64,000 nt of DNA from Harmonia axyridis (GCF_914767665.1 NC_059502.1:52124031-52188030); one strand, 5' to 3'; counted from the first letter of the stretch, positions 33,354-47,706 are shown. Notes: generated by a model from the letters alone, not told the origin. Numbers and translations are program-made.

Positions 33354-33920
33354 ATGTCTTTGGATCATTTATATGAGTTCAGTTTCGAAAAGTTGTACAA
33401 CGACTGTACAGAAAGGTAATGCTTTTACATCATTGTTTTCTTTAATTATTTTTGAAACAATATAATCGAATGTTATTTTCAGTTTCTGAATGTTGCATTT
33501 TTATAAAGAAATTTTTGTTCAATATATGTGTATGAAATGAACGATAACCATATTGTACCTATCAAACAGCGAATTAATATGTACTTTTTTTTTCCTAGGG
33601 GTATAACTTTTGAGGAAGACTGCAGCGTATGTCTGAGTAGGTTGACTGGAGAACTGTACCTAACCGATTGCAGGCATTGTTTTCACAAAGAATGCATCGA
33701 CAGGTGGTGCTCCAGTTCTTCCAAATGTTGTCCGATGTGTAGGACAACGTTAATTTTCGAAGGTACCTTCACTATCTTCGATACAAATTGGCAGAATGTC
33801 AATATACATCGTTTCGACAAGATGGACAGTGATGAAGAATATGAAGAAGATGAAGAAAGTGTTGAAAGTGAAGAGGAAAATGAAGAAGATAATAAAGAAG
33901 AAACCAACAGGGAAATTTAA
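33354..33920 (+). CDS. RING-H2 finger protein, copy 8
   Basis: Exons 33354-33415 and 33599-33920; consensus protein. One intron change (gttattttcag near 33474) is private. Confidence 0.88.
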
Positions 33921-36321
33921 TTTAAGAGTGATGTTTCCTTCATTAAATTTCCCCTGGTTTATATATCTATAAACTCTTGTTATTTTTGTTTGAGAACAAT
34001 TCCTATTTTCAGGATTGTAAAAATGTGAATCCTACCAGGATAATGATTGAATATCTATTACCTATTCACAGACTAACGAGTACAGAGCGTAATAATTACT
34101 AAATCAGTATGAAACTGTTCAATCATTTACCTAGAAAAATAAGATCAATTAAAGAAATTAAACTCTTCAAGAGACAATTATTCGAACTGTTAATTAAATG
34201 TGAACCATATTCTTTAAATGAATTTATAGTCTTTTGTCATGTACAAATATCATAGATATATTAGTTCATTGATTTATTTTTTTGTAAGGAATTTGTGACT
34301 TGTTTTTATCATTTTGTAATGTACATACAATTCTGGAAATAAATACCTATTATTATTATTATTATTATCCTAAATTTCAATCTATAACCTTCAAATTTAA
34401 GGGAGATAAGGGGTGTGTACCATGATCCTATTACACCCGGTATGTATATTGATGACCATAAGGTTAGCTTCCTCCAAAACAGTTTCCATTATGCATACAG
34501 TACCAGGAATACGAAAAAAAAAGATGAAATATAATGACTGTCATTTAATTTTCGATTTAAAATGAATTTCGAACAAGTAGAAACCAAGCCAATCCACAGT
34601 ATTATTTAGAATTAGGATAAAATATAACAAAATGAAAAAATTGTTTTCCGAGAAGTAAATCAAAAATTTTCACAGCCTTGAAGTCACAGATAAAGGCCAC
34701 TCCTACTGTTTTTTTTGAGCTGATTCGCGTGTGAGCTTCTCCTACTATCGGTCTATTTGATTGAAGATGGTTGAAATATGTGCAGTCAGTTTTTGATAAT
34801 TACCTGAAGCACGCAAGATTTGGTGTTTAAACACGAAATCCAATAATAATCCAAAGACAGTTTGAGGTCGTTTATACAAGAAATTCGTAATTGCCTCTGA
34901 AAAGATAAATGATTGTTTTATTGTTGGTTTTTTTCATTCAGACTCAAGACTATTATCTTGTCTATGTCTGTGACCTTTTTCATTGAGGAGAAATATAAAA
35001 ACTATGAAATTTGTGACAAGAAGTAAATAATACAACTCATTGTAGCTTTTCATCGGAAAAATTTATCTAGGATCAATCGAGTAATTTGAAAAGGAAAAAA
35101 TTTTATTCGAATGTCTAATATGTATTTAGATATACATATATGTGTCTGAAATGAAAATAACCATATTGTACCTTTCAAACAGCGAATTACAGCCATCTAT
35201 TAGTAAGTTATTATTGAATGCCATTTCATGAGCCATAATAGCTTGACAAATAAACATTTTAAAAAACTTGTAAGAAGTCATCAAACAATAGTGACTTATC
35301 TGATAACATCATGCATAAAAAATTATTAATCCATTTTTTAATTACAAACAGATAGTTGAATAACTTTAAGAAGAAAGTATGAGAATTATTCAACTATCTA
35401 TCAGTAAATAATAAAATAATGCTTCAATGACCATAACGTGATCAGATAAGCAGAAAAAGTTAGACGCTTTTCTTGAAGTTTTTTTAAAATGTTTATTTGT
35501 TTTATAATTTTTTTTTCGTGGTATTTATTTATCACTGACCCCTGAACAATAAGAATTTAGTTGCTGATATCAGGACCTAATTTAGTTTATTCACAAATTC
35601 TTATGGATACCTCTGTTATCTATTAGAAAGTTAAATAATGGTTTAATGAACGTGGCATCATCAGATAACCAACAAAAGTTTGACTTAGGTACTCTTAATG
35701 AGTGTAGGTACATTTAAAATATTTATTTGTCATATTTATAATGACTTACCTAATGAGGTTGACGGCCATTCTGAAAATTTTAACTATCTAATGTATTATC
35801 AGATGAATAATTCTTGGAATGTATCTGTCAACAAATAAGAAACGACAGTTTAACCCTTTTTTGAAATATTTATTTTTACCAAGGTGATAAAATAAATCAG
35901 ATATAATTGAACGAAAATAAAAATCATATTCTCTTTTCACATTGTTTAGATTGAATTTCGAAACGTTCAACTAAAGAACGAAATCAGTTTGAGTAGTTTG
36001 ATACTTCAAAATAAATATCGATATGTAATTAATACACTTTGTTACTTCATATAATGTGAAAATACAAGTAAATGAATGGAGACATTTTTTATTCTATTCA
36101 TTCCACCTTCAATGCATTTTGTGAAAACCCATATTAATGAACGGCAAAAAAAAATGACGTCCCAAAATGGCGGAAGAATCTAGAATTTCCCCCCCCCCCA
36201 AAAGTGGGTCCTGGATCCGCGCCTGACGTATTTGAGTACTTAAGTGTGTTGGTACGCTTACTAGCTTAGTATCAGTTCAACAGTGGTGAAGTACAGAACA
36301 GATAATTTTAAAGCTAAAAAG
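33921..36321 (+). repeat. Spacer 8
   Basis: LINE tail 33950-34368 (seven TAT units), caagactatt variant near 34945 (shared with spacers 12, 14 and 15), hairpin about 35246-35500, long allele of the 20-bp indel near 35960. Confidence 0.9.
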
Positions 36322-36887
36322 ATGTCTTTGGATCATTTATATGAGTTCAGTTTCGAAAAGTTGTACAACGACTGTACAGAAAGGTAATGCTTTTACATCA
36401 TTGTTTTCTTTAATTATTTTTGAAACAATATAATCGAATGTTATCTTCAGTTTCTGAATGTTGCATTTTTATAAAGAAATTTTTGTTCAATATATGTGTA
36501 TGAAATGAACGATAACCATATTGTACCTATCAAACAGCGAATTAATATGTACTTTTTTTTCCTAGGGGTATAACTTTTGAGGAAGACTGCAGCGTATGTC
36601 TGAGTAGGTTGACTGGAGAACTGTACCTAACCGATTGCAGGCATTGTTTTCACAAAGAATGCATCGACAGGTGGTGCTCCAGTTCTTCCAAATGTTGTCC
36701 GATGTGTAGGACAACGTTAATTTTTGAAGGTACCTTCACTATCTTCGATACAAATTGGCAGAATGTCAATATACATCGTTTCGACAAGATGGACAGTGAT
36801 GAAGAATATGAAGAAGATGAAGAAAGTGTTGAAAGTGAAGAGGAAAATGAAGAAGATAATAAAGAAGAAACCAACAGGGAAATTTAA
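36322..36887 (+). CDS. RING-H2 finger protein, copy 9
   Basis: Exons 36322-36383 and 36566-36887. The protein is consensus; Phe74 is TTT instead of TTC, a silent change. The intron is 182 bp with eight T, so the in-frame intron start is lost. The next unit half carries the hAT insertion. Confidence 0.88.
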
Positions 36888-37513
36888 TTTAAGAGTGATG
36901 TTTCCTTCATTAAATTTCCCCTGGTTTATATATCTATAAACTCTTGTTATTTTTGTTTGAGAACAATTCCTATTTTCAGGATTGTAAAAATGTGAATCCT
37001 ACCAGGATAATGATTGAATATCTATTACCATGGGCGCCCGCAGAAATTTTTCTCAGGGGGGGCAAAATGAAAATTGTTGAAAAACGATAAGGCGTCCATG
37101 ATTGTCGTAGGCGATATTAGTATTCCGTTTCTTTCTATTTCTGCATTTATATTCATAAGTGAACGGAATGAAATAATTATTATAATTACTAATAAATAAA
37201 GAAAAATTAACGAGTAATAACGAAATAAAAAATATATACATATATGCTCGATAAAACTATGTTTATAAAAATAATAAAAGAATAATATTAAATCTTGAAA
37301 TATACACTGAATGACGCAAACAATAAAGTTTAAAACATGATACTAAAATATGATTCAAAATAACACAGAATTGATCCAGAATGTAAACACAATAAATACG
37401 TATATAAACAAAGTTAACAAATCATAAATTGCAAAAAAGAACTCATAAAAACAATATTAATTCTGAAGACAAAATACTTAATCGCTATACAACAGAGTAC
37501 GCATATTTTATTC

Positions 37514-38839
37514 TCAACTAAAATTTAATTCTGCGCTGAAACTACGCTCTATAGTAGAAGTAGTACATGGAAATGTAAGGAGAAGAATAAGGCATTGTTT
37601 GATAGCGAGAGAAAATTTACATTGTCGGATAAGATCTTCAATTTTTATGTTATCATCCATTTGTGATTTAGATAAATACTCATTCCAAATGTTCAATTCA
37701 CTTTCTAAATTTTCAATGTGTTATACATATTGCAGACCTTAGAAGCGAAATATTCAATATCTAGTAATTTTGAATTCTTCGACAAAAATATGAACAAAGA
37801 AAAAAGTATTACATGTTCTTTCGAAAATCTCGTTTCAAGGGCTGAAATCAAATGATCTAAATATGGGATGAATATAGATTTTTTTGAAGTAATCTTCAGC
37901 TGAATCTGCTTCATAATTAGATCTGTACATTTGTCTACCGCAAATTCGTGGTTTTCCAATCTCTATATTGAGACTCTGAGCAATAGATGATGCTTTGGAA
38001 AAAATTTCTGTAAAGCATGCATCGTCTGAGCGATTTTCCACATATTTCTATAATTAAATTTATATGACGGTGAAAATCTACAAAATTAATAGAAACACCT
38101 TTTAGTGTATTTGCTATTGGTTCCAATATATTTGAATATATACTTACTACCATTAAGCATTCACAAAAGTGAAAGAGATTATTGCAGCCCATAACTGAGC
38201 AGCTCTTTTTGTTGATGAAGAATTCATTGAAATTTCTCCAGATTTTATAGCAATAAAGGTTTTAATATAGTATTGAAGTTTTCAGTGAAAACTCCCAAAG
38301 ATTTATATTTAGCTGACCAACGAGTTTCTCAAAACAAAGGAATATTTGGAATAAGATTTCTTCTTAAGGTACTCTCTCGAAAAAAGACTATAGTCAGTAA
38401 TGGTGCCAATGCTATTACGAATCTCAGTTATTTTACTGATGTCATTTATTACTAAATTTAACCTATGGGAGGCACAACGGAAATAATTTGCTTTCTTGTA
38501 CTTGTCTCTTATGATATTTTGAACCCTGAGAATTTCGGCGGCCATTGTTGAGCATCCATCACAACCTTGTGCTACAAGTTTGTCCAAATTCTTAAATTTT
38601 CATCTCCAGCGTCTACTCTGAATTTCAAAAGATCACTAAAATTTCCATAGTTCTTGTTGCTCTCTCGTATAGGCATATCTTGAGTTACGCAAAAAACTAT
38701 TGTTTTTATAATCTGTAAATTTTTTTCTATTTTCTTCAATACTTTTTTTCTTACCTTCATCTATTAAAGACAATAGGAGAGAATATATAAGATGTATTTT
38801 AAAAAAAAATTGACACGCATGGATTACTTTCGGTTCCAC
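37514..38839 (-). pseudogene. hAT transposase (ZMYM1-like type) pseudogene
   Basis: Minus-strand pieces in several frames can be placed in family order. FRVDAGDENL (about 38590) is followed by LVAQGCDGCSTMAAE (about 38540-38580), which holds the conserved catalytic-site Asp, then CASHRLNLV with the Cys/His motif (38309-38587). Next come a helical insertion-domain region with ICGRQMYRSN (37835-38041) and finally STIERSFS (37514-37696), the C-terminal dimerisation segment with the catalytic Glu. At least four frameshifts or stops separate these pieces, and the N-terminus is short, so no active enzyme is expected. Confidence 0.8.
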
Positions 38840-39070
38840 GATTTTTCTTCACCCAACAAGTGCTCAACGCGCCTAAAAAAGTTTTCAATTCAAAAAATAC
38901 CTCTGCCGATTATGGATATGTGTATAGTATATTATGTTTATATGTATAGTAATTCCATTGAAAACCGGAAAATTGTTGTGAATCCATTACTTTCCTTTTT
39001 TCCTTGCCCTTTGGATTGAGAAAGTAATAATGAGGGTGTTGTGCTGAAAAATGAGGTAATCAAAATCTCA

Positions 39071-39090
39071 GGGGGGGCCATGGCCCCCCC
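39071..39090. repeat. 20-bp perfect palindrome in the hAT end
   Basis: gggggggccatggccccccc is its own reverse complement. It sits just inside the terminal inverted repeat on the 5' side of the transposase and is not matched at the other end. Confidence 0.85.
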
Positions 39091-41383
39091 TGGCCCCCCC
39101 CTGCGGGCGCCCATGTCTATTACCTATTCACAGACTAACGAGTACAGAGCGTAATAATTACTAAATCAGTATGAAACTGTTCAATCATTTACCTAGAAAA
39201 ATAAGATCAATTAAAGTAATTAAACTCTTCAAGAGACAATTATTCGAACTGTTAATTAAATGTGAACCATATTCTTTAAATGAATTTATAGTCTTTTGTC
39301 ATGTACAAATATCATAGATATATTAGTTCATTGATTTATTTTTTTGTAAGGAATTTGTGACTTGTTTTTATCATTTTGTAATGTACATACAATTCTGGAA
39401 ATAAATACCTATTATTATTATTATTATTATCCTAAATTTCAATCTATAACCTTCAAATTTAAGGGAGATAAGGGGTGTGTACCATGATCCTATTACACCC
39501 GGTATGTATATTGATGACCATAAGGTTAGCTTCCTCCAAAACAGTTTCCATTATGCATACAGTACCAGGAATACGAAAAAAAAAGATGAAATATAATGAC
39601 TGTCATTTAATTTTCGATTTAAAATGAATTTCGAACAAGTAGAAACCAAGCCAATCCACAGTATTATTTAGAATTAGGATAAAATATAACAAAATGAAAA
39701 AATTGTTTTCCGAGAAGTAAATCAAAAATTTTCACAGCCTTGAAGTCACAGATAAAGGCCACTCCTACTGTTTTTTTTGAGCTGATTCGCGTGTGAGCTT
39801 CTCCTACTATCGGTCTATTTGATTGAAGATGGTTGAAATATGTGCAGTCAGTTTTTGATAATTACCTGAAGCACGCAAGATTTGGTGTTTAAACACGAAA
39901 TCCAATAATAATCCAAAGACAGTTTGAGGTCATTTATACAAGAAATTCGTAATTGCCTCTGAAAAGATAAATGATTGTTTTATTGTTGGTTTTTTTCATT
40001 CAGACTCAAGACAATTATCTTGTCTATGTCTGTGACCTTTTTCATTGAGGAGAAATATAAAAACTATGAAATTTGTGACAAGAAGTAAATAATACAACTC
40101 ATTGTAGCTTTTCATCGGAAAAATTTATCTAGGATCAATCGAGTAATTTGAAAAGGAAAAAATTTTATTCGAATGTCTAATATGTATTTAGATATACATA
40201 TATGTGTTTGAAATGAAAATAACCATATTGTACCTTTCAAACAGCGAATTACAGCCATCTATTAGTAAGTTATTATTAAATGCCATTTCATGAGCCATAA
40301 TAGCTTGACAAATAAACATTTTAAAAAACTTGTAAGAAGTCATCAAACAATAGTGACTTATCTGATAACATCATGCATAAAAAATTATTAATCCATTTTT
40401 TAATTACAAACAGATAGTTGAATAACTTTAAGAAGAAAGTATGAGAATTATTCAACTATCTATCAGTAAATAATTAAATAATGCTTTAATGACCATAACG
40501 TGATCAGATAAGCAGAAAAAGTTAGACGCTTTTCTTGAAGTTTTTTTAAAATGTTTATTTGTTTTATAATTTTTTTTTCGTGGTATTTATTCATCACTGA
40601 CCCCTGAACAATAAGAATTTAGTTGCTGATATCAGGACCTAATTTAGTTTATTCACAAATTCTTATGGATACCTCTGTTATCTATTAGAAAGTTAAATAA
40701 TGGTTTAATGAACGTGGCATCATCAGATAACCAACAAAAGTTTGACTTAGGTACTCTTAATGAGTGTAGGTACATTTAAAATATTTATTTGTCATATTTA
40801 TAATGACTTACCTAATGAGGTTGACGGCCATTCTGAAAATTTTAACTATCTAATGTATTATCAGATGAATAATTCTTGGAATGTATCTGTCAACAAATAA
40901 GAAACGACAGTTTAACCCTTTTTTGAAATATTTATTTTTACCAAGGTGATAAAATAAATCAGATATAATTGAACGAAAATAAAAATCATATTCTCTTTTC
41001 ACATTGTTAAGATTGAATTTCGAAACGTTCAACTGAAGAACGAAATCAGTTTGAGTAGTTTGATACTTCAAAATAAATATCGATATGTAATTAATACACT
41101 TTGTTACTTCATATAATGTGAAAATACAAGTAAATGAATGGGGACATTTTTTATTCTATTCATTCCACCTTCAATGCATTTTGTGAAAACCCATATTAAT
41201 GAACGGCAAAAAAAAATGACGTCCCAAAATGGCGGAAGAATCTAGAATTTTCCCCCCCCTCAAAAGTGGGTCCTGGATCCGCGCCTGACGTATTTGAGTA
41301 CTTAAGTGTGTTGGTACGCTTACTAGCTTAGTATCAGTTCAACAGTGGTGAAGTACAGAACAGATAATTTTAAAGCTAAAAAG

Positions 41384-41950
41384 ATGTCTTTGGATCATTT
41401 ATATGAGTTCAGTTTCGAAAAGTTGTACAACGACTGTACAGAAAGGTAATGCTTTTACATCATTGTTTTCTTTAATTATTTTTGAAACAATATAATCGAA
41501 TGTTATCTTCAGTTTCTGAATGTTGCATTTTTATAAAGAAATTTTTGTTCAATATATGTGTATGAAATGAACGATAACCATATTGTACCTATCAAACAGC
41601 GAATTAATATGTACTTTTTTTTTCCTAGGGGTATAACTTTTGAGGAAGACTGCAGCGTATGTCTGAGTAGGTTGACTGGAGAACTGTACCTAACCGATTG
41701 CAGGCATTGTTTTCACAAAGAATGCATCGACAGGTGGTGCTCCAGTTCTTCCAAATGTTGTCCGATGTGTAGGACAACGTTAATTTTCGAAGGTACCTTC
41801 ACTATCTTCGATACAAATTGGCAGAATGTCAATATACATCGTTTCGTTAAGATGGACAGTGATGAAGAATATGAAGAAGATGAAGAAAGTGTTGAAAGTG
41901 AAGAGGAAAATGAAGAAGATAATAAAGAAGAAACCAACAGGGAAATTTAA
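41384..41950 (+). CDS. RING-H2 finger protein, copy 10 (Val94)
   Basis: Exons 41384-41445 and 41629-41950. It differs from all other copies at residue 94, where GAC (Asp) is GTT (Val), a two-base change just before the acidic tail. The RING ligands are intact. Confidence 0.88.
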
Positions 41951-44170
41951 TTTAAGAGTGATGTTTCCTTCATTAAATTTCCCCTGGTTTATATATCTAT
42001 AAACTCTTGTTATTTTTGTTTGAGAACAATTCCTATTTTCAGGATTGTAAAAATGTGAATCCTACCAGGATAATGATTGAATATCTATTACCTATTCACA
42101 GACTAACGAGTACAGAGCGTAATAATTACTAAATCAGTATGAAACTGTTCAATCATTTACCTAGAAAAATAAGATCAATTAAAGAAATTAAACTCTTCAA
42201 GAGACAATTATTCGAACTGTTAATTAAATGTGAACCATATTCTTTAAATGAATTTATAGTCTTTTGTCATGTACAAATATCATAGATATATTAGTTCATT
42301 GATTTATTTTTTTGTAAGGAATTTGTGACTTGTTTTTATCATTTTGTAATGTACATACAATTCTGGAAATAAATACCTATTATTATAATTATTATTATCC
42401 TAAATTTCAATCTATAACCTTCAAATTTAAGGGAGATAAGGGGTGTGTACCATGATCCTATTACACCCGGTATGTATATTGATGACCATAAGGTTAGCTT
42501 CCTCCAAAACAGTTTCCATTATGCATACAGTACCAGGAATACGAAAAAAAAAGATGAAATATAATGACTGTCATTTAATTTTCGATTTAAAATGAATTTC
42601 GAACAAGTAGAAACCAAGCCAATCCACAGTATTATTTAGAATTAGGATAAAATATAACAAAATGAAAAAATTGTTTTCCGAGAAGTAAATCAAAAATTTT
42701 CACAGCCTTGAAGTCACAGATAAAGGCCACTCCTACTGTTTTTTTTGAGCTGATTCGCGTGTGAGCTTCTCCTACTATCGGTCTATTTGATTGAAGATGG
42801 TTGAAATATGTGCAGTCAGTTTTTGATAATTACCTGAAGCACGCAAGATTTGGTGTTTGAACACGAAATCCAATAATAATCCAAAGACAGTTTGAGGTCG
42901 TTTATACAAGAAATTCGTAATTGCCTCTGAAAAGATAAATGATTGTTTTATTGTTGGTTTTTTTCATTCAGACTCAAGACAATTATCTTGTCTATGTCTG
43001 TGACCTTTTTCATTGAGGAGAAATATAAAAACTATGAAATTTGTGACAAGAAGTAAATAATACAACTCATTGTAGCTTTTCATCGAAAAAATTTATCTAG
43101 GATCAATCGAGTAATTTGAAAAGGAAAAAATTTTATTCGAATGTCTAATATGTATTTAGATATACATATATGTGTTTGAAATGAAAATAACCATATTGTA
43201 CCTTTCAAACAGCGAATTACAGCCATCTATTAGTAAGTTATTATTAAATGCCATTTCATGAGCCATAATAGCTTGACAAATAAACATTTTAAAAAACTTG
43301 TAAGAAGTCATCAAACAATAGTGACTTATCTGATAACATCATGCATAAAAAATTATTAATCCATTTTTTAATTACAAACAGATAGTTGAATAACTTTAAG
43401 AAGAAAGTATGAGAATTATTCAACTATCTATCAGTAAATAATTAAATAATGCTTTAATGACCATAACGTGATCAGATAAGCAGAAAAAGTTAGACGCTTT
43501 TCTTGAAGTTTTTTTAAAATGTTTATTTGTTTTAAAATTTTTTTTTCGTGGTATTTATTTATCACTGACCCCTGAACAATAAGAATTCAGTTGCTGATAT
43601 CAGGACCTAATTTAGTTTATTCACAAATTCTTATGGATACCTCTGTTATCTATTAGAAAGTTAAATAATGGTTTAATGAACGTGGCATCATCAGATAACC
43701 AACAAAAGTTTGACTTAGGTACTCTTAATGAGTGTAGGTACATTTAAAATATTTATTTGTCATATTTATAATGACTTACCTAATGAGGTTGACGGCCATT
43801 CTGAAAATTTTAACTATCTAATGTATTATCAGATGAATAATTCTTGGAATGTATCTGTCAACAAATAAGAAACGACAGTTTAACCCTTTTTTGAAATATT
43901 TATTTTTACCAAGGTGATAAAATAAATCAGATATAATTGAACGAAAATAAAAATCATATTCTCTTTTCACATTGTTTAGATTGAATTTCGAAACGTTCAA
44001 CTAAAGAACGAAATCAGTTTGAGTAGTTTGATACTTCAAAATAAATATCGATATGTAATTAATACACTTTGTTGACGTATTTGAGTACTTAAGTGTGTTG
44101 GTACGCTTACTAGCTTAGTATCAGTTCAACAGTGGTGAAGTACAGAACAGATAATTTTAAAGCTAAAAAG
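41951..44170 (+). repeat. Spacer 10, with a 182-bp deletion before gene 11
   Basis: LINE tail 41980-42398 (TAT run interrupted by ataatt), hairpin 43276-43530, long allele of the 20-bp indel near 43990. At 44072/44073 cactttgt jumps directly to tgacgtattt, removing 182 bp present in other units, including the poly-C and hAT-like terminus. Confidence 0.9.
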
Positions 44171-44737
44171 ATGTCTTTGGATCATTTATATGAGTTCAGT
44201 TTCGAAAAGTTGTACAACGACTGTACAGAAAGGTAATGCTTTTACATCATTGTTTTCTTTAATTATTTTTGAAACAATATAATCGAATGTTATCTTCAGT
44301 TTCTGAATGTTGCATTTTTATAAAGAAATTTTTGTTCAATATATGTGTATGAAATGAACGATAACCATATTGTACCTATCAAACAGCGAATTAATATGTA
44401 CTTTTTTTTTCCTAGGGGTATAACTTTTGAGGAAGACTGCAGCGTATGTCTGAGTAGGTTGACTGGAGAACTGTACCTAACCGATTGCAGGCATTGTTTT
44501 CACAAAGAATGCATCGACAGGTGGTGCTCCAGTTCTTCCAAATGTTGTCCGATGTGTAGGACAACGTTAATTTTCGAAGGTACCTTCACTATCTTCGATA
44601 CAAATTGGCAGAATGTCAATATACATCGTTTCGACAAGATGGACAGTGATGAAGAATATGAAGAAGATGAAGAAAGTGTTGAAAGTGAAGAGGAAAATGA
44701 AGAAGATAATAAAGAAGAAACCAACAGGGAAATTTAA
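44171..44737 (+). CDS. RING-H2 finger protein, copy 11 (upstream region deleted)
   Basis: Exons 44171-44232 and 44416-44737; consensus protein. Only the last ~98 bp before the ATG match the other promoters. The initiator and downstream element remain but the poly-C block and the tgacgtcccaaaatggcgg segment are gone, so it could be expressed differently from its neighbours. Confidence 0.87.
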
Positions 44738-47139
44738 TTTAAGAGTGATGCTTCCTTCATTAAATTTCCCCTGGTTTATATATCTATAAACTCTTGTTAT
44801 TTTTGTTTGAGAACAATTCCTATTTTCAGGATTGTAAAAATGTGAATCCTACCAGGATAATGATTGAATATCTATTACCTATTCACAGACTAACGAGTAC
44901 AGAGCGTAATAATTACTAAATCAGTATGAAACTGTTCAATCATTTACCTAGAAAAATAAGATCAATTAAAGAAATTAAACTCTTCAAGAGACAATTATTC
45001 GAACTGTTAATTAAATGTGAACCATATTCTTTAAATGAATTTATAGTCTTTTGTCATGTACAAATATCATAGATATATTAGTTCATTGATTTATTTTTTT
45101 GTAAGGAATTTGTGACTTGTTTTTATCATTTTGTAATGTACATACAATTCTGGAAATAAATACCTATTATTATTATTATTATTATCCTAAATTTCAATCT
45201 ATAACCTTCAAATTTAAGGGAGATAAGGGGTGTGTACCATGATCCTATTACACCCGGTATGTATATTGATGACCATAAGGTTAGCTTCCTCCAAAACAGT
45301 TTCCATTATGCATACAGTACCAGGAATACGAAAAAAAAAGATGAAATATAATGACTGTCATTTAATTTTCGATTTAAAATGAATTTCGAACAAGTAGAAA
45401 CCAAGCCAATCCACAGTATTATTTAGAATTAGGATAAAATATAACAAAATGAAAAAATTGTTTTCCGAGAAGTAAATCAAAAATTTTCACAGCCTTGAAG
45501 TCACAGATAAAGGCCACTCCTACTGTTTTTTTTGAGCTGATTCGCGTGTGAGCTTCTCCTACTATCGGTCTATTTGATTGAAGATGGTTGAAATATGTGC
45601 AGTCAGTTTTTGATAATTACCTGAAGCACGCAAGATTTGGTGTTCAAACACGAAATCCAATAATAATCCAAAGACAGTTTGAGGTCGTTTATACAAGAAA
45701 TTCGTAATTGCCTCTGAAAAGATAAATGATTGTTTTATTGTTGGTTTTTTTCATTCAGACTCAAGACAATTATCTTGTCTATGTCTGTGACCTTTTTCAT
45801 TGAGGAGAAATATAAAATCTATGAAATTTGTGACAAGAAGTAAATAATACAACTCATTGTAGCTTTTCATCGGAAAAATTTATCTAGGATCAATCGAGTA
45901 ATTTGAAAAGGAAAAAATTTTATTCGAATGTCTAATATGTATTTAGATATACATATATGTGTTTGAAATGAAAATAACCATATTGTACCTTTCAAACAGC
46001 GAATTACAGCCATCTATTAGTAAGTTATTATTAAATGCCATTTCATGAGCCATAATAGCTTGACAAATAAACATTTTAAAAAACTTGTAAGAAGTCATCA
46101 AACAATAGTGACTTATCTGATAACATCATGCATAAAAAATTATTAATCCATTTTTTAATTACAAACAGATAGTTGAATAACTTTAAGAAGAAAGTATGAG
46201 AATTATTCAACTATCTATCAGTAAATAATTAAATAATGCTTTAATGACCATAACGTGATCAGATAAGCAGAAAAAGTTAGACGCTTTTCTTGAAGTTTTT
46301 TTAAAATGTTTATTTGTTTTATAATTTTTTTTTCGTGGTATTTATTTATCACTGACCCCTGAACAATAAGAATTTAGTTGCTGATATCAGGACCTAATTT
46401 AGTTTATTCACAAATTCTTATGGATACCTCTGTTATCTATTAGAAAGTTAAATAATGGTTTAATGAACGTGGCATCATCAGATAACCAACAAAAGTTTGA
46501 CTTAGGTACTCTTAATGAGTGTAGGTACATTTAAAATATTTATTTGTCATATTTATAATGACTTACCTAATGAGGTTGACGACCATTCTGAAAATTTTAA
46601 CTATCTAATGTATTATCAGATGAATAATTCTTGGAATGTATCTGTCAACAAATAAGAAACGACAGTTTAACCCTTTTTTGAAATATTTATTTTTACCAAG
46701 GTGATAAAATAAATCAGATATAATTGAACGAAAATAAAAATCATATTCTCTTTTCACATTGTTTAGATTGAATTTCGAAACGTTCAACTAAAGAACGAAA
46801 TCAGTTTGAGTAGTTTGATACTTCAAAATAAATATCGATATGTAATTAATACACTTTGTTACTTCATATAATGTGAAAATACAAGTAAATGAATGGGGAC
46901 ATTTTTTATTCTATTCATTCCACCTTCAATGCATTTTGTGAAAACCCATATTAATGAACGGCAAAAAAAAATGACGTCCCAAAATGGCGGAAGAATCTAG
47001 AATTTTCCCCCCCCCCCAAAAGTGGGTCCTGGATCCGCGCCTGACGTATTTGAGTACTTAAGTGTGTTGGTACGCTTACTAGCTTAGTATCAGTTCAACA
47101 GTGGTGAAGTACAGAACAGATAATTTTAAAGCTAAAAAG
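44738..47139 (+). repeat. Spacer 11
   Basis: LINE tail 44767-45185 (seven TAT units), gtgttcaaacacg variant near 45641, hairpin 46063-46317, long allele of the 20-bp indel near 46778, private gttgacgacc near 46576. Confidence 0.9.
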
Positions 47140-47706
47140 ATGTCTTTGGATCATTTATATGAGTTCAGTTTCGAAAAGTTGTACAACGACTGTACAGAAA
47201 GGTAATGCTTTTACATCATTGTTTTCTTTAATTATTTTTGAAACAATATAATCGAATGTTATCTTCAGTTTCTGAATGTTGCATTTTTATAAAGAAATTT
47301 TTGTTCAATATATGTGTATGAAATGAACGATAACCATATTGTACCTATCAAACAGCGAATTAATATGTACTTTTTTTTTCCTAGGGGTATAACTTTCGAG
47401 GAAGACTGCAGCGTATGTCTGAGTAGGTTGACTGGAGAACTGTACCTAACCGATTGCAGGCATTGTTTTCACAAAGAATGCATCGACAGGTGGTGCTCCA
47501 GTTCTTCCAAATGTTGTCCGATGTGTAGGACAACGTTAATTTTCGAAGGTACCTTCACTATCTTCGATACAAATTGGCAGAATGTTAATATACATCGTTT
47601 CGACAAGATGGACAGTGATGAAGAATATGAAGAAGATGAAGAAAGTGTTGAAAGTGAAGAGGAAAATGAAGAAGATAATAAAGAAGAAACCAACAGGGAA
47701 ATTTAA
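47140..47706 (+). CDS. RING-H2 finger protein, copy 12
   Basis: Exons 47140-47201 and 47385-47706. Two silent changes, TTC for Phe25 and GTT for Val88, give the consensus protein. Confidence 0.88.

Larger units (their letters stand above)
37029..39115 (-). mobile_element. hAT DNA transposon, decayed, with 8-bp TSD
   Basis: The 2087-bp element starts CATGGGCGCCCGCAG and ends with the inverted copy of those 15 bases. It is flanked by tctattac on both sides (37021-37028 and 39116-39123); the empty site has one copy in all other units. An 8-bp duplication and this type of terminus are hAT hallmarks. Transposase remains lie on the minus strand. It occurs in a single unit, so it inserted after array expansion. 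Confidence 0.93.
36888..41383 (+). repeat. Spacer 9, carrying the hAT insertion
   Basis: The LINE tail is split: 36917-37028, then hAT 37029-39115, then 39116-39430 including the duplicated 8 bp (seven TAT units). The hairpin is at 40308-40562. The long allele of the 20-bp indel near 41024 has ctgaag instead of ctaaag. The poly-C run is short and followed by tcaaaag near 41258. Confidence 0.9.
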
